A DNA stretch of 40,436 nt from Lachnospiraceae bacterium (GCA_017453865.1 JAFTEC010000012.1:1-40436); one strand, 5' to 3'; positions 7,712 to 15,851 are shown, counted from the stretch's first letter. Notes: a model not told the origin generated them from the letters alone. Program-made: numbers and translations.

Positions 7712-8458
7712 TCAGAATATCCCTCTGTTCCTGTACCACTTTTCCAAAAGCTCCGGACGGCTTTTCCCTGTGCGTTTCTTTGCCTCCGTGAGCCGCCAGG
7801 CATCTACCGCAGCGTGGTCTCCCGAAAGGAGGATCTCCGGAACAGCCTCACCCCGCCACTCGGCAGGTCTCGTATACTGAGGGTATTCTAAAAGCCCGTT
7901 CTCAAAGGACTCACTCCCTGCGGAGTCCTCATTATTTAAGACCCCGGGTATCCTGCGGCTTACCGCATCCATTATCACAAGAGCCGGAAGCTCTCCGCCT
8001 GTAAGAACATAGTCGCCTATTGAAATCTCATCCGTAACGATACGGTCAAGTACCCTCTGGTCTATGCCTTCGTAATGGCCGCAGAGGATTATCAGCGCTT
8101 CCTCCCTTGAAAGCTCCTCTGCCATCGCCTCATTAAAAACCCTTCCGGCAGGTGAGGTGTAGATGACCCTTACCCTCTTTTCCTCCCGGCGGTCTCCTTC
8201 AGCTTCCTCGTCAAAGATACGCTCTGTACGGCTCAGAGCCTCCTGATATGCAAGCCACACCGGCTCGCAGCCGATAAGCATCCCCGCTCCGCCTCCGTAG
8301 GTATAGTCATCCACGGATCCGTAGGAATTCTGGGAAAAGGCCCGTAGGGATACGGTATTTAAGGAGAGGAGCCCTTTTTCGATTGCCCGTCCCATTATAC
8401 TGTGGGACATGGCGTTTTCTATCATTTCAGGAAATAGAGTAATTACCGAGTACTGCAT
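7712..8458 (-). CDS. trmD: tRNA (guanine-N1-)-methyltransferase
   Basis: A 248-residue SPOUT-family enzyme that methylates G37 of tRNAs using S-adenosylmethionine, preventing frameshifting. Trefoil-knot motifs are intact: YGGGAGMLIG near residues 55-64, ILCGHYEGIDQRV near 123-135, and SIGDYVLTGGELPALVIMD near 146-164. It follows rimM by 6 bases. The rpsP-khpA-rimM-trmD order is the conserved Firmicutes arrangement. Confidence 0.96.
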   Translation of the reverse strand: MQYSVITLFPEMIENAMSHSIMGRAIEKGLLSLNTVSLRAFSQNSYGSVDDYTYGGGAGMLIGCEPVWLAYQEALSRTERIFDEEAEGDRREEKRVRVIYTSPAGRVFNEAMAEELSREEALIILCGHYEGIDQRVLDRIVTDEISIGDYVLTGGELPALVIMDAVSRRIPGVLNNEDSAGSESFENGLLEYPQYTRPAEWRGEAVPEILLSGDHAAVDAWRLTEAKKRTGKSRPELLEKWYRNRGIF

Positions 8459-8464
8459 AGCAAA

Positions 8465-8995
8465 TTATGACAGCATCCCAGGCAGCGGATCAACCGTCAT
8501 CCTGCCCTTTTCAATATCAACCGAAGTCACGAATCTCTTTACCGCCGGTATCATGATCTCCTTTCCCGTTCCGTTCTTTATCACATAAACATCATTACCG
8601 GAGCCGTGGAGCACCTGTGACACGCTCCCAAGCTCCGATCCGGAACTGTCCTGAACAAGAAGACCGAGAATATCGGCGTCAAAATACTGATCCTCACTTA
8701 ATTCCGCAATGTCCTCTCTCCTTGCCATTACCTCATAGTCCCTGTATTTTACCGCATCACTTATATCATCGATCCCCTTAAACTTAAGGATCACTGTTTT
8801 CTTGAAAAACTTAACGTTCTCGATCTCCACGGGAACAAGCTTACTCCCGGAACGGAGGTACACCTCCTTAAATAAAGAAAAGCGGCCAGGGTCATCCACT
8901 TCAGGGTAGACCTTGACCTCTCCCTTTATTCCGTGAGTTGTGGTTATCCTGCCTGCCGGCAGATAGTTTTTTTTAAGGCCTGCTTCATCCATCAT
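8465..8995 (-). CDS. rimM: Ribosome maturation factor RimM
   Basis: A 176-residue RimM that binds S19 and helps 30S head maturation. The N-terminal RimM domain begins at AGRITTTHGIKGEVKVY near residues 14-30 and the PRC-barrel follows from about residue 100 (YFDADILGLLVQDSSG). The frame can also be read from a TTG at 8998. The ATG at 8995 or 8992 is preferred; an AAGTGA just upstream may serve as a weak ribosome site. It begins about 8 bases after khpA. Confidence 0.93.
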   Translation of the reverse strand: MMDEAGLKKNYLPAGRITTTHGIKGEVKVYPEVDDPGRFSLFKEVYLRSGSKLVPVEIENVKFFKKTVILKFKGIDDISDAVKYRDYEVMARREDIAELSEDQYFDADILGLLVQDSSGSELGSVSQVLHGSGNDVYVIKNGTGKEIMIPAVKRFVTSVDIEKGRMTVDPLPGMLS

Positions 8996-9003
8996 CAAGT
9001 CAC

Positions 9004-9243
9004 TTATTCATTATTGGTGATGTCCACATTCACCTTACGGTTATCCTTTGAAGATGCCGCCTTCACAACGGAACGGATGGATTTGGCGATCCTTCCCTGC
9101 TTTCCGATGACCTTGCCCATGTCGCTTTTATCAACACGGAGCTCCACATTTATCTCGTTCTCATTCTCCGTTTCGGTCACATTGACCTCATCCGGATTGT
9201 CCACAAGGGCTTTGGCGATCACTTCCACTACTTCTTTCATCAT
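9004..9243 (-). CDS. khpA: KH-domain RNA-binding protein KhpA (YlqC)
   Basis: A 79-residue single KH-domain protein. KhpA binds RNA broadly and with KhpB (Jag) influences cell elongation and division in Gram-positives. The KH signature GKVIGKQGRIAKSIRSVV spans residues 43-60, with the GKQG loop intact. A GGAGG site lies 7 bases before the first ATG. It sits between rpsP and rimM, its usual place. Confidence 0.94.
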   Translation of the reverse strand: MMKEVVEVIAKALVDNPDEVNVTETENENEINVELRVDKSDMGKVIGKQGRIAKSIRSVVKAASSKDNRKVNVDITNNE

Positions 9244-9264
9244 AGAAATGCCTCCTGACCCGGA

Positions 9265-9507
9265 TTAAATGATCCCTGCTTTTTTGAATAATCTCTGAAC
9301 AGTCTCCGTAGGCTGTGCGCCGTTCTGAAGCCACTTCTTTGCTTCTTCCTCATCAACCTTGAATTCTGAGGGCTCCTTTAAGGGATCGTAGGTTCCGATC
9401 TCGGCAACATTCTTTGAATTTGAAACCGAATTCCTGGCATCAGCCACAACAACCCTGTAAAAAGGTGCCTTTTTCTTACCGATTCTCTTTAATCTGATCT
9501 TTAACAT
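9265..9507 (-). CDS. rpsP: 30S ribosomal protein S16
   Basis: An 80-residue S16, starting [20 protein letters not shown] with the conserved [14 protein letters not shown] stretch. An AAAGGA ribosome site lies upstream. The 82-base gap to ffh contains two small hairpins (CCGGT/ACCGG near 9539-9555 and CCGTG/CACGG near 9568-9581), possibly adjusting S16 against Ffh levels. Confidence 0.97.
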   Translation of the reverse strand: MLKIRLKRIGKKKAPFYRVVVADARNSVSNSKNVAEIGTYDPLKEPSEFKVDEEEAKKWLQNGAQPTETVQRLFKKAGII

Positions 9508-9589
9508 TTAACTATCCTTTCTTTTTTGAAAACCTTTTTTCCGGTGATCATACCGGTATATCTGAAACCGTGCGGACACGGATAGATAC

Positions 9590-10957
9590 CTATCTTAAGC
9601 CCTTCATCATTGAGGCGAGGTTTCCGATGCCTCCGAAACCGCCGAAGCCCCGTTTTCCCTTCATCATTCCGGGCATACGCTTCATCATCTTCTGCATCTC
9701 GCCAAATTCCTTGACAAGACGGTTCACATGCATGATGTCAACACCCGCGCCCCTGGCGATCCTGTGCTTTCTCTGGGGATTAAGAAGCTTCGGGTTTGCT
9801 CTTTCCGCCTTTGTCATTGAGTGGATAATGGCTTCATTCCGTTTAAGCCGGCTTTCGTCCACCATCCCGGAAATGTCCCTTCCTCCCGCGAGTCCCGGGA
9901 GCATCCCGAGGATACTGCTTAAGCCTCCCATCTTATTCATCTGCGCCATTGCGGAGAGATAATCGTCAAAATCGAATTTGCCCTTTTTGACGCTTTCCCT
10001 CATCTTTTCCGCAGACTCCCGGTCCACGGTGTCCGCAGCCTTTTCTATAAGGGAGAGCACATCTCCCATTCCGAGTATCCTTGACGCCATACGGTCGGGA
10101 TAGAATTCTTCGAGGCCCTCCGGCTTTTCACTTACCCCGGCGTAATACACGGGAGTTCCAACCGTACTCCTTATCGACAGCACCGCTCCGCCTCTGGCAT
10201 CGCCGTCAAGCTTTGAAAGGATGATACCGTCAAGCCCGATCTTATCATTAAAGCCCTTAGCCACATCCACAGCCGCCTGTCCGGTGCCTGCATCCACCAC
10301 AAGGACGGTGTCGGTTATCTCCACATTGTCCTTTATGCGCTTAAGCTCCTCCATCAGCTCTTCATCCACCTCGAGCCGGCCTGCGGTATCAAGGATCACC
10401 ACGTCAAAGCCGTGCTTCTTCGCGTGCTCCAGAGCATCGAGAGCGATCTTTACAGGATCCTTGCATTCCTCTTCCATAAAGAAGCCTGCCTCAACCTTTT
10501 CGGCATTTATCTTTAATTGCTTTGCGGCAGCGGGTCTATATACGTCAAGAGCCGCGAGAAGGCTCTTCTTTCCCTTTTTCTTAAGCCTGAGTGCAAGCTT
10601 TGCGGCGGTGGTTGTCTTACCCGCACCGTTAAGTCCGCAGAGCAGGATAACGGTGGTACTCTGCCCCGGCGCGAATTTAAGCTCCTCCGCCTCACCGAGA
10701 AGGGCAACCATTTCCTCGTTTACGATCTTTATGACCGTCTGTCCGGGATTTAAGCCCTTCAGCACCTCTTCACCGACGGCCTTTTCCTCTATGCTCTTTA
10801 CAAAGGATTTGACAACCTTGAAGTTCACATCCGCTTCGAGGAGCGCCATCTTAACTTCCTTCATTGAAGCCTTGACGTCACTCTCGGTTAGCATTCCCTT
10901 TGACCTTAAGCCCTTGAACACATTCTGCAGTTTTTCCGTAAGGCTTTCAAATGCCAT
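9590..10957 (-). CDS. ffh: Signal recognition particle protein Ffh (SRP54)
   Basis: A 455-residue SRP GTPase that binds signal sequences on nascent chains and delivers them to FtsY. The helical N domain (about 1-90) is followed by the G domain with GLNGAGKTTTAAK near residues 108-120, DTAGRLEVDEELMEEL near 190-205 and SKLDGDARGG near 248-257. The methionine-rich M domain lies from about 325 (MKRMPGMMKGKRG near the end) and binds SRP RNA and signal peptides. Its ATG overlaps the ylxM stop by one base (TAATG). Confidence 0.97.
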   Translation of the reverse strand: MAFESLTEKLQNVFKGLRSKGMLTESDVKASMKEVKMALLEADVNFKVVKSFVKSIEEKAVGEEVLKGLNPGQTVIKIVNEEMVALLGEAEELKFAPGQSTTVILLCGLNGAGKTTTAAKLALRLKKKGKKSLLAALDVYRPAAAKQLKINAEKVEAGFFMEEECKDPVKIALDALEHAKKHGFDVVILDTAGRLEVDEELMEELKRIKDNVEITDTVLVVDAGTGQAAVDVAKGFNDKIGLDGIILSKLDGDARGGAVLSIRSTVGTPVYYAGVSEKPEGLEEFYPDRMASRILGMGDVLSLIEKAADTVDRESAEKMRESVKKGKFDFDDYLSAMAQMNKMGGLSSILGMLPGLAGGRDISGMVDESRLKRNEAIIHSMTKAERANPKLLNPQRKHRIARGAGVDIMHVNRLVKEFGEMQKMMKRMPGMMKGKRGFGGFGGIGNLASMMKGLR

Positions 10958-11304
10958 TAGAGATCTCCCAGTATTCTGTCAGCCAGGGAAGCTATCCTGC
11001 CTGCATCGGCATCGTTTTCCGATCTTTTAAGAATTGACTCTGCCGAGGCTTTGATCTCCCTGACCAGTCTGTCACTTTCCTCAAAGCGCCGGATAAGTCC
11101 CAGCTTTTCCTCGTACCCGCTTAAGCTCTGCCTGCAGCGGTTTAGCATTGCAGACACCGCCTGACGGCTGATGCCGTACTCCTCCGATATCTCGGATAAG
11201 GACATATCCTCCATAACCGAGGCCTCATATATTTCTCTCTGCTTATCCTTAAGGAGGTTTCCGTAAAAATCAAAAAGCAGCGCTTCCTTAAGTGCATCCT
11301 TCAC
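10957..11304 (-). CDS. ylxM: YlxM-family putative helix-turn-helix protein of the SRP operon
   Basis: A 115-residue YlxM/p13-like protein. A sigma-factor-like helix-turn-helix is visible (DMSLSEISEEYGISRQAVSAML), preceded by LLFDFYGNLLKDKQREIYE, as usual in the family. Its relatives are always beside ffh and are thought to affect SRP function. An ATG at 11349 would add 15 residues, but the predicted message starts at about 11343, after that ATG. The GTG at 11304, with AAAGGA upstream, gives the normal family N-terminus and is chosen here. Confidence 0.85.
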   Translation of the reverse strand: MKDALKEALLFDFYGNLLKDKQREIYEASVMEDMSLSEISEEYGISRQAVSAMLNRCRQSLSGYEEKLGLIRRFEESDRLVREIKASAESILKRSENDADAGRIASLADRILGDL

Positions 11305-11349
11305 TTCCGATACCGTCCTTTTTCCGGCAGCAAACGACCAACGGAGCAT

Positions 11350-11378
11350 ATCCTAACATAAAAAAATAAGCCTGTCAA
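11350..11378 (-). promoter_or_regulatory. Promoter of the ylxM-ffh-rpsP-khpA-rimM-trmD operon
   Basis: Minus strand: -35 TTGACA (11373-11378), 17-base spacer, -10 TAGGAT (11350-11355, 4 of 6 consensus). The -35 hexamer lies inside the downstream arm of the terminator of the preceding gene. Predicted start of transcription is about 11343. Confidence 0.6.
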
Positions 11379-11395
11379 CGTTTATTGTTGACAGG
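11360..11395 (-). terminator. Intrinsic terminator overlapping the end of the AAA-ATPase gene
   Basis: A perfect 9-bp stem CCTGTCAAC/GTTGACAGG with a 7-base loop, followed on the minus strand by CTTATTTTTTTAT. The upstream arm lies within the last codons (Ala-Cys-Gln-Gln) and the stop codon falls in the loop. Confidence 0.85.
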
Positions 11396-13007
11396 CGTCC
11401 TTCACCTTCCAGCCTTCAAGCTCTCGTTTTTCTGAATCAAAATTCACCCCGACCTTTATAATCCGGTGGCTGTCCGCTGCGTAGGGTTTGTCATAGCCCT
11501 TTTCATCAATCTGTTTTAGGGCTTCCTCTGCGGATCTGTCACGCTTGAATTCAAAAAGTAAAATTAAATCCTTCGTCTCCACCACAGCATCTGCCCTTCC
11601 CTTTGCGCTGTGCAGCTCTGTATGAACGAACTGGCCAAGGAGCATAAACGTTATATAGATCACGTTCTGGAAATCACGCTCTATATACTTATCATTTCCG
11701 TCATTAGGATAAGGTATCCTTGCAAAAAGAGCTGTTAAACGGTCACGCAGGGAATCAGTATCTCCGTTCTTTATGTCCATGACAAAGCTCCTCACATCAA
11801 GAGGATCTCTTGCCTTTTCATCCCGGAGAAGCATCGGGGCAAGACAATTTAAGAAACCGTACTTTACTTCATCATTAGGATAACCCAGTTCATAGCTCCT
11901 GAATTCCCTGTCATATCCCTTTATTGTAATATACCCTGTCTGATAAAATAGCGGCACAGGATTTACATCATCTGTCCTGTATTCTGAAAGAACATCACGC
12001 GGTGTATGTAATTGTCCGTCGGTTATAATTTTCGGATCAAAATCCGTTTCCTTTAATTTCTTGATCAGGAATCCCGGCGTGCCCGATTCAAACCATTTAG
12101 AATCAAATTCGCCCGAAGAAAGTGCGTTCAGCAGGCTGTACGGATTATATATTCCTGCAGTATCGTGGCAGAAGTGATACCCGTCATACATTTGCGCCAG
12201 TTTTTCAAGGCACTCTGTTTCTTCCATCCCCTGCTTCTCAGCCATTGCTCTAATCTCCGGCATGAAGCTTTCCTTCATCTCCTTTTCCGTAATACCGCAG
12301 ATCCCGGAATATCTCCCATCAAGCGAAATATCCTGTAACTGATTCAGGTCACTGAATATACTTACTTTCGAGAATTTCGTAACTCCGGTGATAAAAACAA
12401 ATTTCAGATACTCATCATCGCTTTTCAGAACCCCGAAAAAGCCCTTGAAGGCGTTTTGATTTGCTTCATCTGTTACGGAATCCGATTCCAGCAGCGGCTT
12501 ATCGTATTCATCCACAAGTACCACTGCTCTTTTTCCCGTCTTTTCCCTGGCAGACTTTAGTAAATAGTCAAATCTTAAGGCCAGTGTTTTATTTGAGGGA
12601 TCATAACCGTAAATCTTCTCCCATTTACGTAAATGAGCATCCAACACCTCCTCAACAGGAAGCATCCTGCGTGTTCCGCTCTCCGTAAGCCTTCTGTCCG
12701 AAACAGAATAATCTGCAATATTAAAATCAAAATGAAATACCGGATACTCCTGAAAAGCTTCCGGATCATCCTTCAAAAGCTCCTCTATCTGAAGCCCCTT
12801 AAACAATTCCCTTTTCCCTTTAAAAAAGGCTTTCAGAGTTGATATGAGAAGGCTTTTCCCGAACCTTCTCGGACGGCTTAAAAAGTAGGCCTTACCGTTC
12901 AAAAGATGGCATATGTATTCAGTTTTATCAACGTACAGAAACCCGTCTTCCCGTAACCCCTCAAAATCCTGCACACCTATGGGAAACTTTCTTGCTGTCC
13001 TGCCCAT
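11382..13007 (-). CDS. AAA-ATPase-like protein with C-terminal PD-(D/E)XK nuclease-like domain
   Basis: A 541-residue protein of the abundant, functionally unassigned AAA-ATPase_like/PDDEXK_9 family (DUF1703 type). The N-terminus MGRTARKFPIGVQDFEGLR and the nucleotide-binding loop SRPRRFGKS (residues 44-52) are typical, and a Walker-B-like VVLVDEYDKP covers 162-171. Near the C-terminus, Asp473 in GRADAVVE and EFK at 486-488 fit a PD-(D/E)XK nuclease core, so it may cut nucleic acid, though no function is proven. The ATG at 13007 has AAGGA 7 bases upstream; the frame runs further upstream into palindromic repeats with no family match. Such proteins occur in multiple variable copies in gut anaerobes, consistent with an accessory gene. 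Confidence 0.9.
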   Translation of the reverse strand: MGRTARKFPIGVQDFEGLREDGFLYVDKTEYICHLLNGKAYFLSRPRRFGKSLLISTLKAFFKGKRELFKGLQIEELLKDDPEAFQEYPVFHFDFNIADYSVSDRRLTESGTRRMLPVEEVLDAHLRKWEKIYGYDPSNKTLALRFDYLLKSAREKTGKRAVVLVDEYDKPLLESDSVTDEANQNAFKGFFGVLKSDDEYLKFVFITGVTKFSKVSIFSDLNQLQDISLDGRYSGICGITEKEMKESFMPEIRAMAEKQGMEETECLEKLAQMYDGYHFCHDTAGIYNPYSLLNALSSGEFDSKWFESGTPGFLIKKLKETDFDPKIITDGQLHTPRDVLSEYRTDDVNPVPLFYQTGYITIKGYDREFRSYELGYPNDEVKYGFLNCLAPMLLRDEKARDPLDVRSFVMDIKNGDTDSLRDRLTALFARIPYPNDGNDKYIERDFQNVIYITFMLLGQFVHTELHSAKGRADAVVETKDLILLFEFKRDRSAEEALKQIDEKGYDKPYAADSHRIIKVGVNFDSEKRELEGWKVKDACQQ

Positions 13008-13040
13008 GCTGATTTCCTTTTTTCCTGTGAATGAATATGA

Positions 13041-13381
13041 TGATACAAACGCCAAAAGTCTAAATGGCGTTTGAACTTGTTCAAAAAGCCATTTGACTTT
13101 GGGCGTCAAACAACATGGAAAAATGTCCAGTGGACATTTTTCGGGCACGCTTTGATGCGCTGAGCGCATCAGTGCCCCGTCGCAAGTAGCAATTTACGTA
13201 GTATACTCGCAAACGCAATTAACTGCGTTTGCTCGTTATACCGTTTTGATACTGGCAGTTATTTACGTTACTGAGTATAAATTAGCGGATTGCGAGTGTT
13301 GTAGAATTGCGAGAGTTGCTGAAAGCAACGGAGCAATTCGTTGTATCAAAACAGTGATTCAGTACTTTTGGCGTCCGAATC
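13041..13381. mobile_element. Candidate non-autonomous element (MITE-like) or structured RNA, about 340 bp
   Basis: Ends are imperfect terminal inverted repeats: GATACAAACGCCAAAAGT at 13042-13059 and ACTTTTGGCGTCCGAATC at 13364-13381 (15 of 18 pair). Inside are at least five hairpins: 13056-13100, 13118-13142 (12-bp arms around GAAAAATGTCCA), 13143-13176 (GGGCAC/GTGCCC around GATGCGC/GCGCATC), 13201-13241 (GCAAACGCA/TGCGTTTGC) and 13244-13352 (GTTTTGATAC/GTATCAAAAC) enclosing GAATTGC/GCAATTC. The left end matches the solo palindrome at 28364. No coding potential. Its edge lies 34 bases from the AAA-ATPase start, so it may also form that gene's leader. Confidence 0.6.
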
Positions 13382-13525
13382 ATATGGTAAATATCAACTA
13401 GAGTATAGCATAATACTCACTTTCCTGCACAGAAAGAGGCAATCGGGATTTTTAGATTACGATTTTACGCATGACCCCCCTCGGACTCCTGATTTTGCAG
13501 GAGCCGGAAGGGCTTTAATTTCAAA

Positions 13526-13580
13526 AATGGGAATGATCGAATAATTTTCGTGGAATGGGAATGATCGAATAGTTTTCGTG
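13526..13580 (+). repeat. Two 27-base direct repeats
   Basis: Copies at 13526-13552 and 13554-13580 differ at one base and share AATGGGAATGATCGAATA followed by TTTTCGTG. They are separated by one base. Multiple short direct repeats at ends are typical of IS21-family elements, so this may be a terminal remnant (inference; no transposase remains here). Confidence 0.7.
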
Positions 13581-13735
13581 TGAAGTGAAAGGTGAACTCC
13601 TCCCTGAAGGGGTCCGCCCTGCTCCTGTCAAGTCTCTTAAAATGTTACGGAAATATATTTTTGCGCCCGGATACCATCAATATCCATCACTGTTGTGGAC
13701 ATCAAAATTCATTCTTGACAGGCCATGCGGCTTGC

Positions 13736-14125
13736 TTATAAGAAATTATCTTTAATCTCTGCTTCCAGCCGCTTAAATAAGCCGTAATAACACTCTCTTG
13801 TGCTCCTCACAATATCCAGGGCAATATCCTCATTATATGAATGGGTCACATTATTACGGGACTGCAATGCCTTCAGCCACATTTCTTCATCATCTATCAT
13901 TCCGGCTGAATATGCTGTTTTCAATATTTGCTTTGGTGAGCCGGTCCTTCCTTCCGAAAAACCATTATCCTCGAGGATTTCCTTCATGGCTTTCCAGGCC
14001 TGCTCAAAGCATATTTCAAAAAGACCCACAAGACCTGTTAATACCACGGTATCATAGGGCTCACTATAATCATTGATTTTCTCGAGATTAATGAGTGCAT
14101 TACAGAAATTCTCAAACTTTTTCAT
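13736..14125 (-). CDS. HepT-like HEPN toxin of a MNT/HEPN toxin-antitoxin pair
   Basis: A 129-residue HI0074-type HEPN protein. HEPN toxins of this class are RNases silenced when the partner nucleotidyltransferase adds AMP to a tyrosine. The RX4HXY motif is exact: Arg90, His95 and Tyr97 in RNNVTHSY, so both the catalytic pair and the target tyrosine are present. The frame can be read from a TTG at 14149, but the ATG at 14125 has GAAGGTG upstream and is preferred. It overlaps mntA by 14 bases, as coupled toxin-antitoxin genes often do. Function is inferred from motif and pairing. Confidence 0.88.
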   Translation of the reverse strand: MKKFENFCNALINLEKINDYSEPYDTVVLTGLVGLFEICFEQAWKAMKEILEDNGFSEGRTGSPKQILKTAYSAGMIDDEEMWLKALQSRNNVTHSYNEDIALDIVRSTRECYYGLFKRLEAEIKDNFL

Positions 14126-14408
14126 ATATAAGAACACCTTCTGCTTCAATGGAGGTTCTAAGGCTCTCCTGCACAGGTGAATTCATATCCACTATATCAT
14201 ACATCAGAAGGGTATGGGTTTCTTCTTCAGCATCCAAAGAAAAAGCGGCAACATTACCCCCGTATGCAGCAAGGTCGATATCGCTTCTTTCTTTATAGTC
14301 CCCTCTTGCCCTTGATCCGAAGAGTAACAGCTTCTCCAGGGAATGTTTTCTTGATAATCCGGTCAATTCCCGTATCAGATCGGGTCTTAAACCACCAATG
14401 CCTGTCAT
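14112..14408 (-). CDS. MntA-like minimal nucleotidyltransferase antitoxin
   Basis: A 98-residue minimal nucleotidyltransferase (HI0073/MNT type). The full GSX10DXD catalytic signature is visible: Gly31-Ser32 and Asp43, Asp45 in GSRARGDYKERSDIDLA; Asp71 or Asp74 could be the third metal ligand. In studied type VII systems such an enzyme AMPylates and inactivates the HEPN toxin encoded next to it. Here it is first in the pair and has a strong promoter. The intact active site suggests a working antitoxin. Confidence 0.88.
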   Translation of the reverse strand: MTGIGGLRPDLIRELTGLSRKHSLEKLLLFGSRARGDYKERSDIDLAAYGGNVAAFSLDAEEETHTLLMYDIVDMNSPVQESLRTSIEAEGVLIYEKV

Positions 14409-14475
14409 TCATTATCCCCTTTTGAGGGTTACCGGTATCTTTTCAAAATCCGATAAGCTCTGAACAGATACGGTC

Positions 14476-14504
14476 ATTATAAAAAATAACCATGGGTTTT
14501 GCAA
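14476..14504 (-). promoter_or_regulatory. Sigma-A promoter of the MNT/HEPN pair
   Basis: Minus strand: -35 TTGCAA (14499-14504), 17-base spacer, perfect -10 TATAAT (14476-14481). The leader before the MNT gene is about 60 bases. It lies just beyond the ilvA stop, where no terminator is obvious. Confidence 0.72.
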
Positions 14505-14578
14505 CAGATAGCATTAAGTGTTTCCGGCGGGACGTTTTGCAGGATCGTAAATTTTCCATCCAAGCTCAATTTGCCGTC

Positions 14579-15814
14579 CTACAGCGCAGCGCGGACCTGC
14601 CTGGGGCTGTAGCCGTTTTTATCCAGGGCGGACAGGATCTGCTCCTTATGCTCCGTTCCGAAAGCCTCCAGCGTGATCCGAAGCTCCACCTCGGCGGAGC
14701 GGTTGGTGTTTACGAACTGATTATGCTCAAGCTTTATCACGTTGCCGTTCTCTCTCGCAATCGTACCGGCGACCCTCTCCAATTCTCCCGGCTTATCGGG
14801 AAGGAGAACCGAAACCGTAAAGATCCTGTCTCTTAATATGAGTCCCTGCTGCACCACGCTGGACATTGTGATAACATCCATATTGCCGCCGGACAGAATG
14901 GAAACCACCTTTTTACCCCTGCACTTAAGCTGCTTTAAGGCAGCGACAGACAGCAGTCCGGAGTTCTCGACTATCATCTTGTGGTTTTCCACCATATCGA
15001 GAAAGGCGATAACAAGATCCGAATCCGGAACGGTTATAACCTCATCGATATTTTCCTGAAGATAGGGGAAGATAAGCTTTCCGGGTGTCTTTACCGCAGT
15101 ACCGTCCGCAATGGTGGAAGCGCTTTTTAAGGTCGTGACCTTTCCCTTCTTAAGTGACGCGCTGAGGCAGGCAGCACCCTCAGGCTCAACTCCTATAACC
15201 TTAACCTTCGGATGAAGGAGCTTTACAAGTGTAGAGATACCCGTTGCCAGTCCTCCGCCGCCTACAGGCACAAGAATATAGTCGACAAGGGGGAGCTCCT
15301 TAAAGATCTCCATTGCAATCGAGCCCTGTCCGGTTGCCACACAGAGGTCGTCAAAGGGATGGACAAAGGTGTAGCCGTTTTCCTCCGCAAGCCTTAGCGC
15401 CTCGGCACAGGCATCATCATAAATGTCTCCATGAAGTATCACCTCGGCTCCGAGAGCCTTGGTACGGTTAACCTTTATTAACGGTGTAGTGGTTGGCATC
15501 ACGATCACCGCCCTGCAGCCGAAGGACCGGGCCGCAAAAGCCACTCCCTGGGCATGGTTTCCGGCGGAAGCGGTGATAACCCCCCTGTCCCTTTCCTCTT
15601 TTGAAAGACGGCTTACCCTGTAATATGCGCCGCGGATCTTATATGCTCCGGTCCTCTGCATATTTTCGGGCTTCAGATACACCTGGTTCCCGCTGGTTGA
15701 TGAAAAAAAGTCACTGTGTATAAGCTTTGTCTCTACCGTGACTTCCTTAACCTTTTCCGAAGCCTCCTCAAAGGCCTCCAGACTTAAGTATTCAAAATTA
15801 TTCTTAACTGACAT
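14579..15814 (-). CDS. ilvA: Threonine ammonia-lyase (threonine dehydratase) with ACT domain
   Basis: A 411-residue PLP enzyme converting threonine to 2-oxobutanoate and ammonia, the entry to isoleucine synthesis or threonine breakdown. The PLP lysine is Lys59 in QRTGAYKIRGAYYR, the phosphate-binding loop is PVGGGGLATG near residues 185-194, and the C-terminal SGGN is present. A single ACT domain covers about the last 82 residues (from RIFTVSVLLPDKPGEL). One ACT domain, as in this length class, is shared by biosynthetic and catabolic forms, so the physiological role is open. A GGGAG site lies about 9 bases before the ATG. It separates ftsY from the toxin pair. Confidence 0.92.
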   Translation of the reverse strand: MSVKNNFEYLSLEAFEEASEKVKEVTVETKLIHSDFFSSTSGNQVYLKPENMQRTGAYKIRGAYYRVSRLSKEERDRGVITASAGNHAQGVAFAARSFGCRAVIVMPTTTPLIKVNRTKALGAEVILHGDIYDDACAEALRLAEENGYTFVHPFDDLCVATGQGSIAMEIFKELPLVDYILVPVGGGGLATGISTLVKLLHPKVKVIGVEPEGAACLSASLKKGKVTTLKSASTIADGTAVKTPGKLIFPYLQENIDEVITVPDSDLVIAFLDMVENHKMIVENSGLLSVAALKQLKCRGKKVVSILSGGNMDVITMSSVVQQGLILRDRIFTVSVLLPDKPGELERVAGTIARENGNVIKLEHNQFVNTNRSAEVELRITLEAFGTEHKEQILSALDKNGYSPRQVRAAL

Positions 15815-15851
15815 CTCCTGCTCTCCCGTATAATAAACTATTAAATACCTT

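Larger units (their letters stand above)
13008..13735. other. 728-base non-coding, palindrome-rich accessory region
   Basis: No credible coding frame. It holds the inverted-repeat-bounded element at 13041-13381, a CTCCTG/CAGGAG hairpin at 13486-13503, two near-identical 27-base direct repeats at 13526-13580, and an inverted pair CCTGTCAAG (13624-13632) and CTTGACAGG (13714-13722). The mixture suggests remnants of one or more mobile elements between hepT and the AAA-ATPase gene. Confidence 0.7.

Noticed and set aside
10221..11030. A 269-residue plus-strand open frame
   Set aside because: Antisense shadow of ffh, low-complexity Ser/Phe/Ala composition, no ribosome site or family.
13526..13580. 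CRISPR array
   Set aside because: Only two repeats with a one-base gap, no spacers and no cas genes.
13715..13742. Plus-strand promoter TTGACA, 16 bases, TATAAG, antisense to hepT
   Set aside because: The hexamers look good, but the second overlaps the hepT stop codon and there is no known reason for an antisense transcript; the first is also part of an inverted repeat. Not enough to list.
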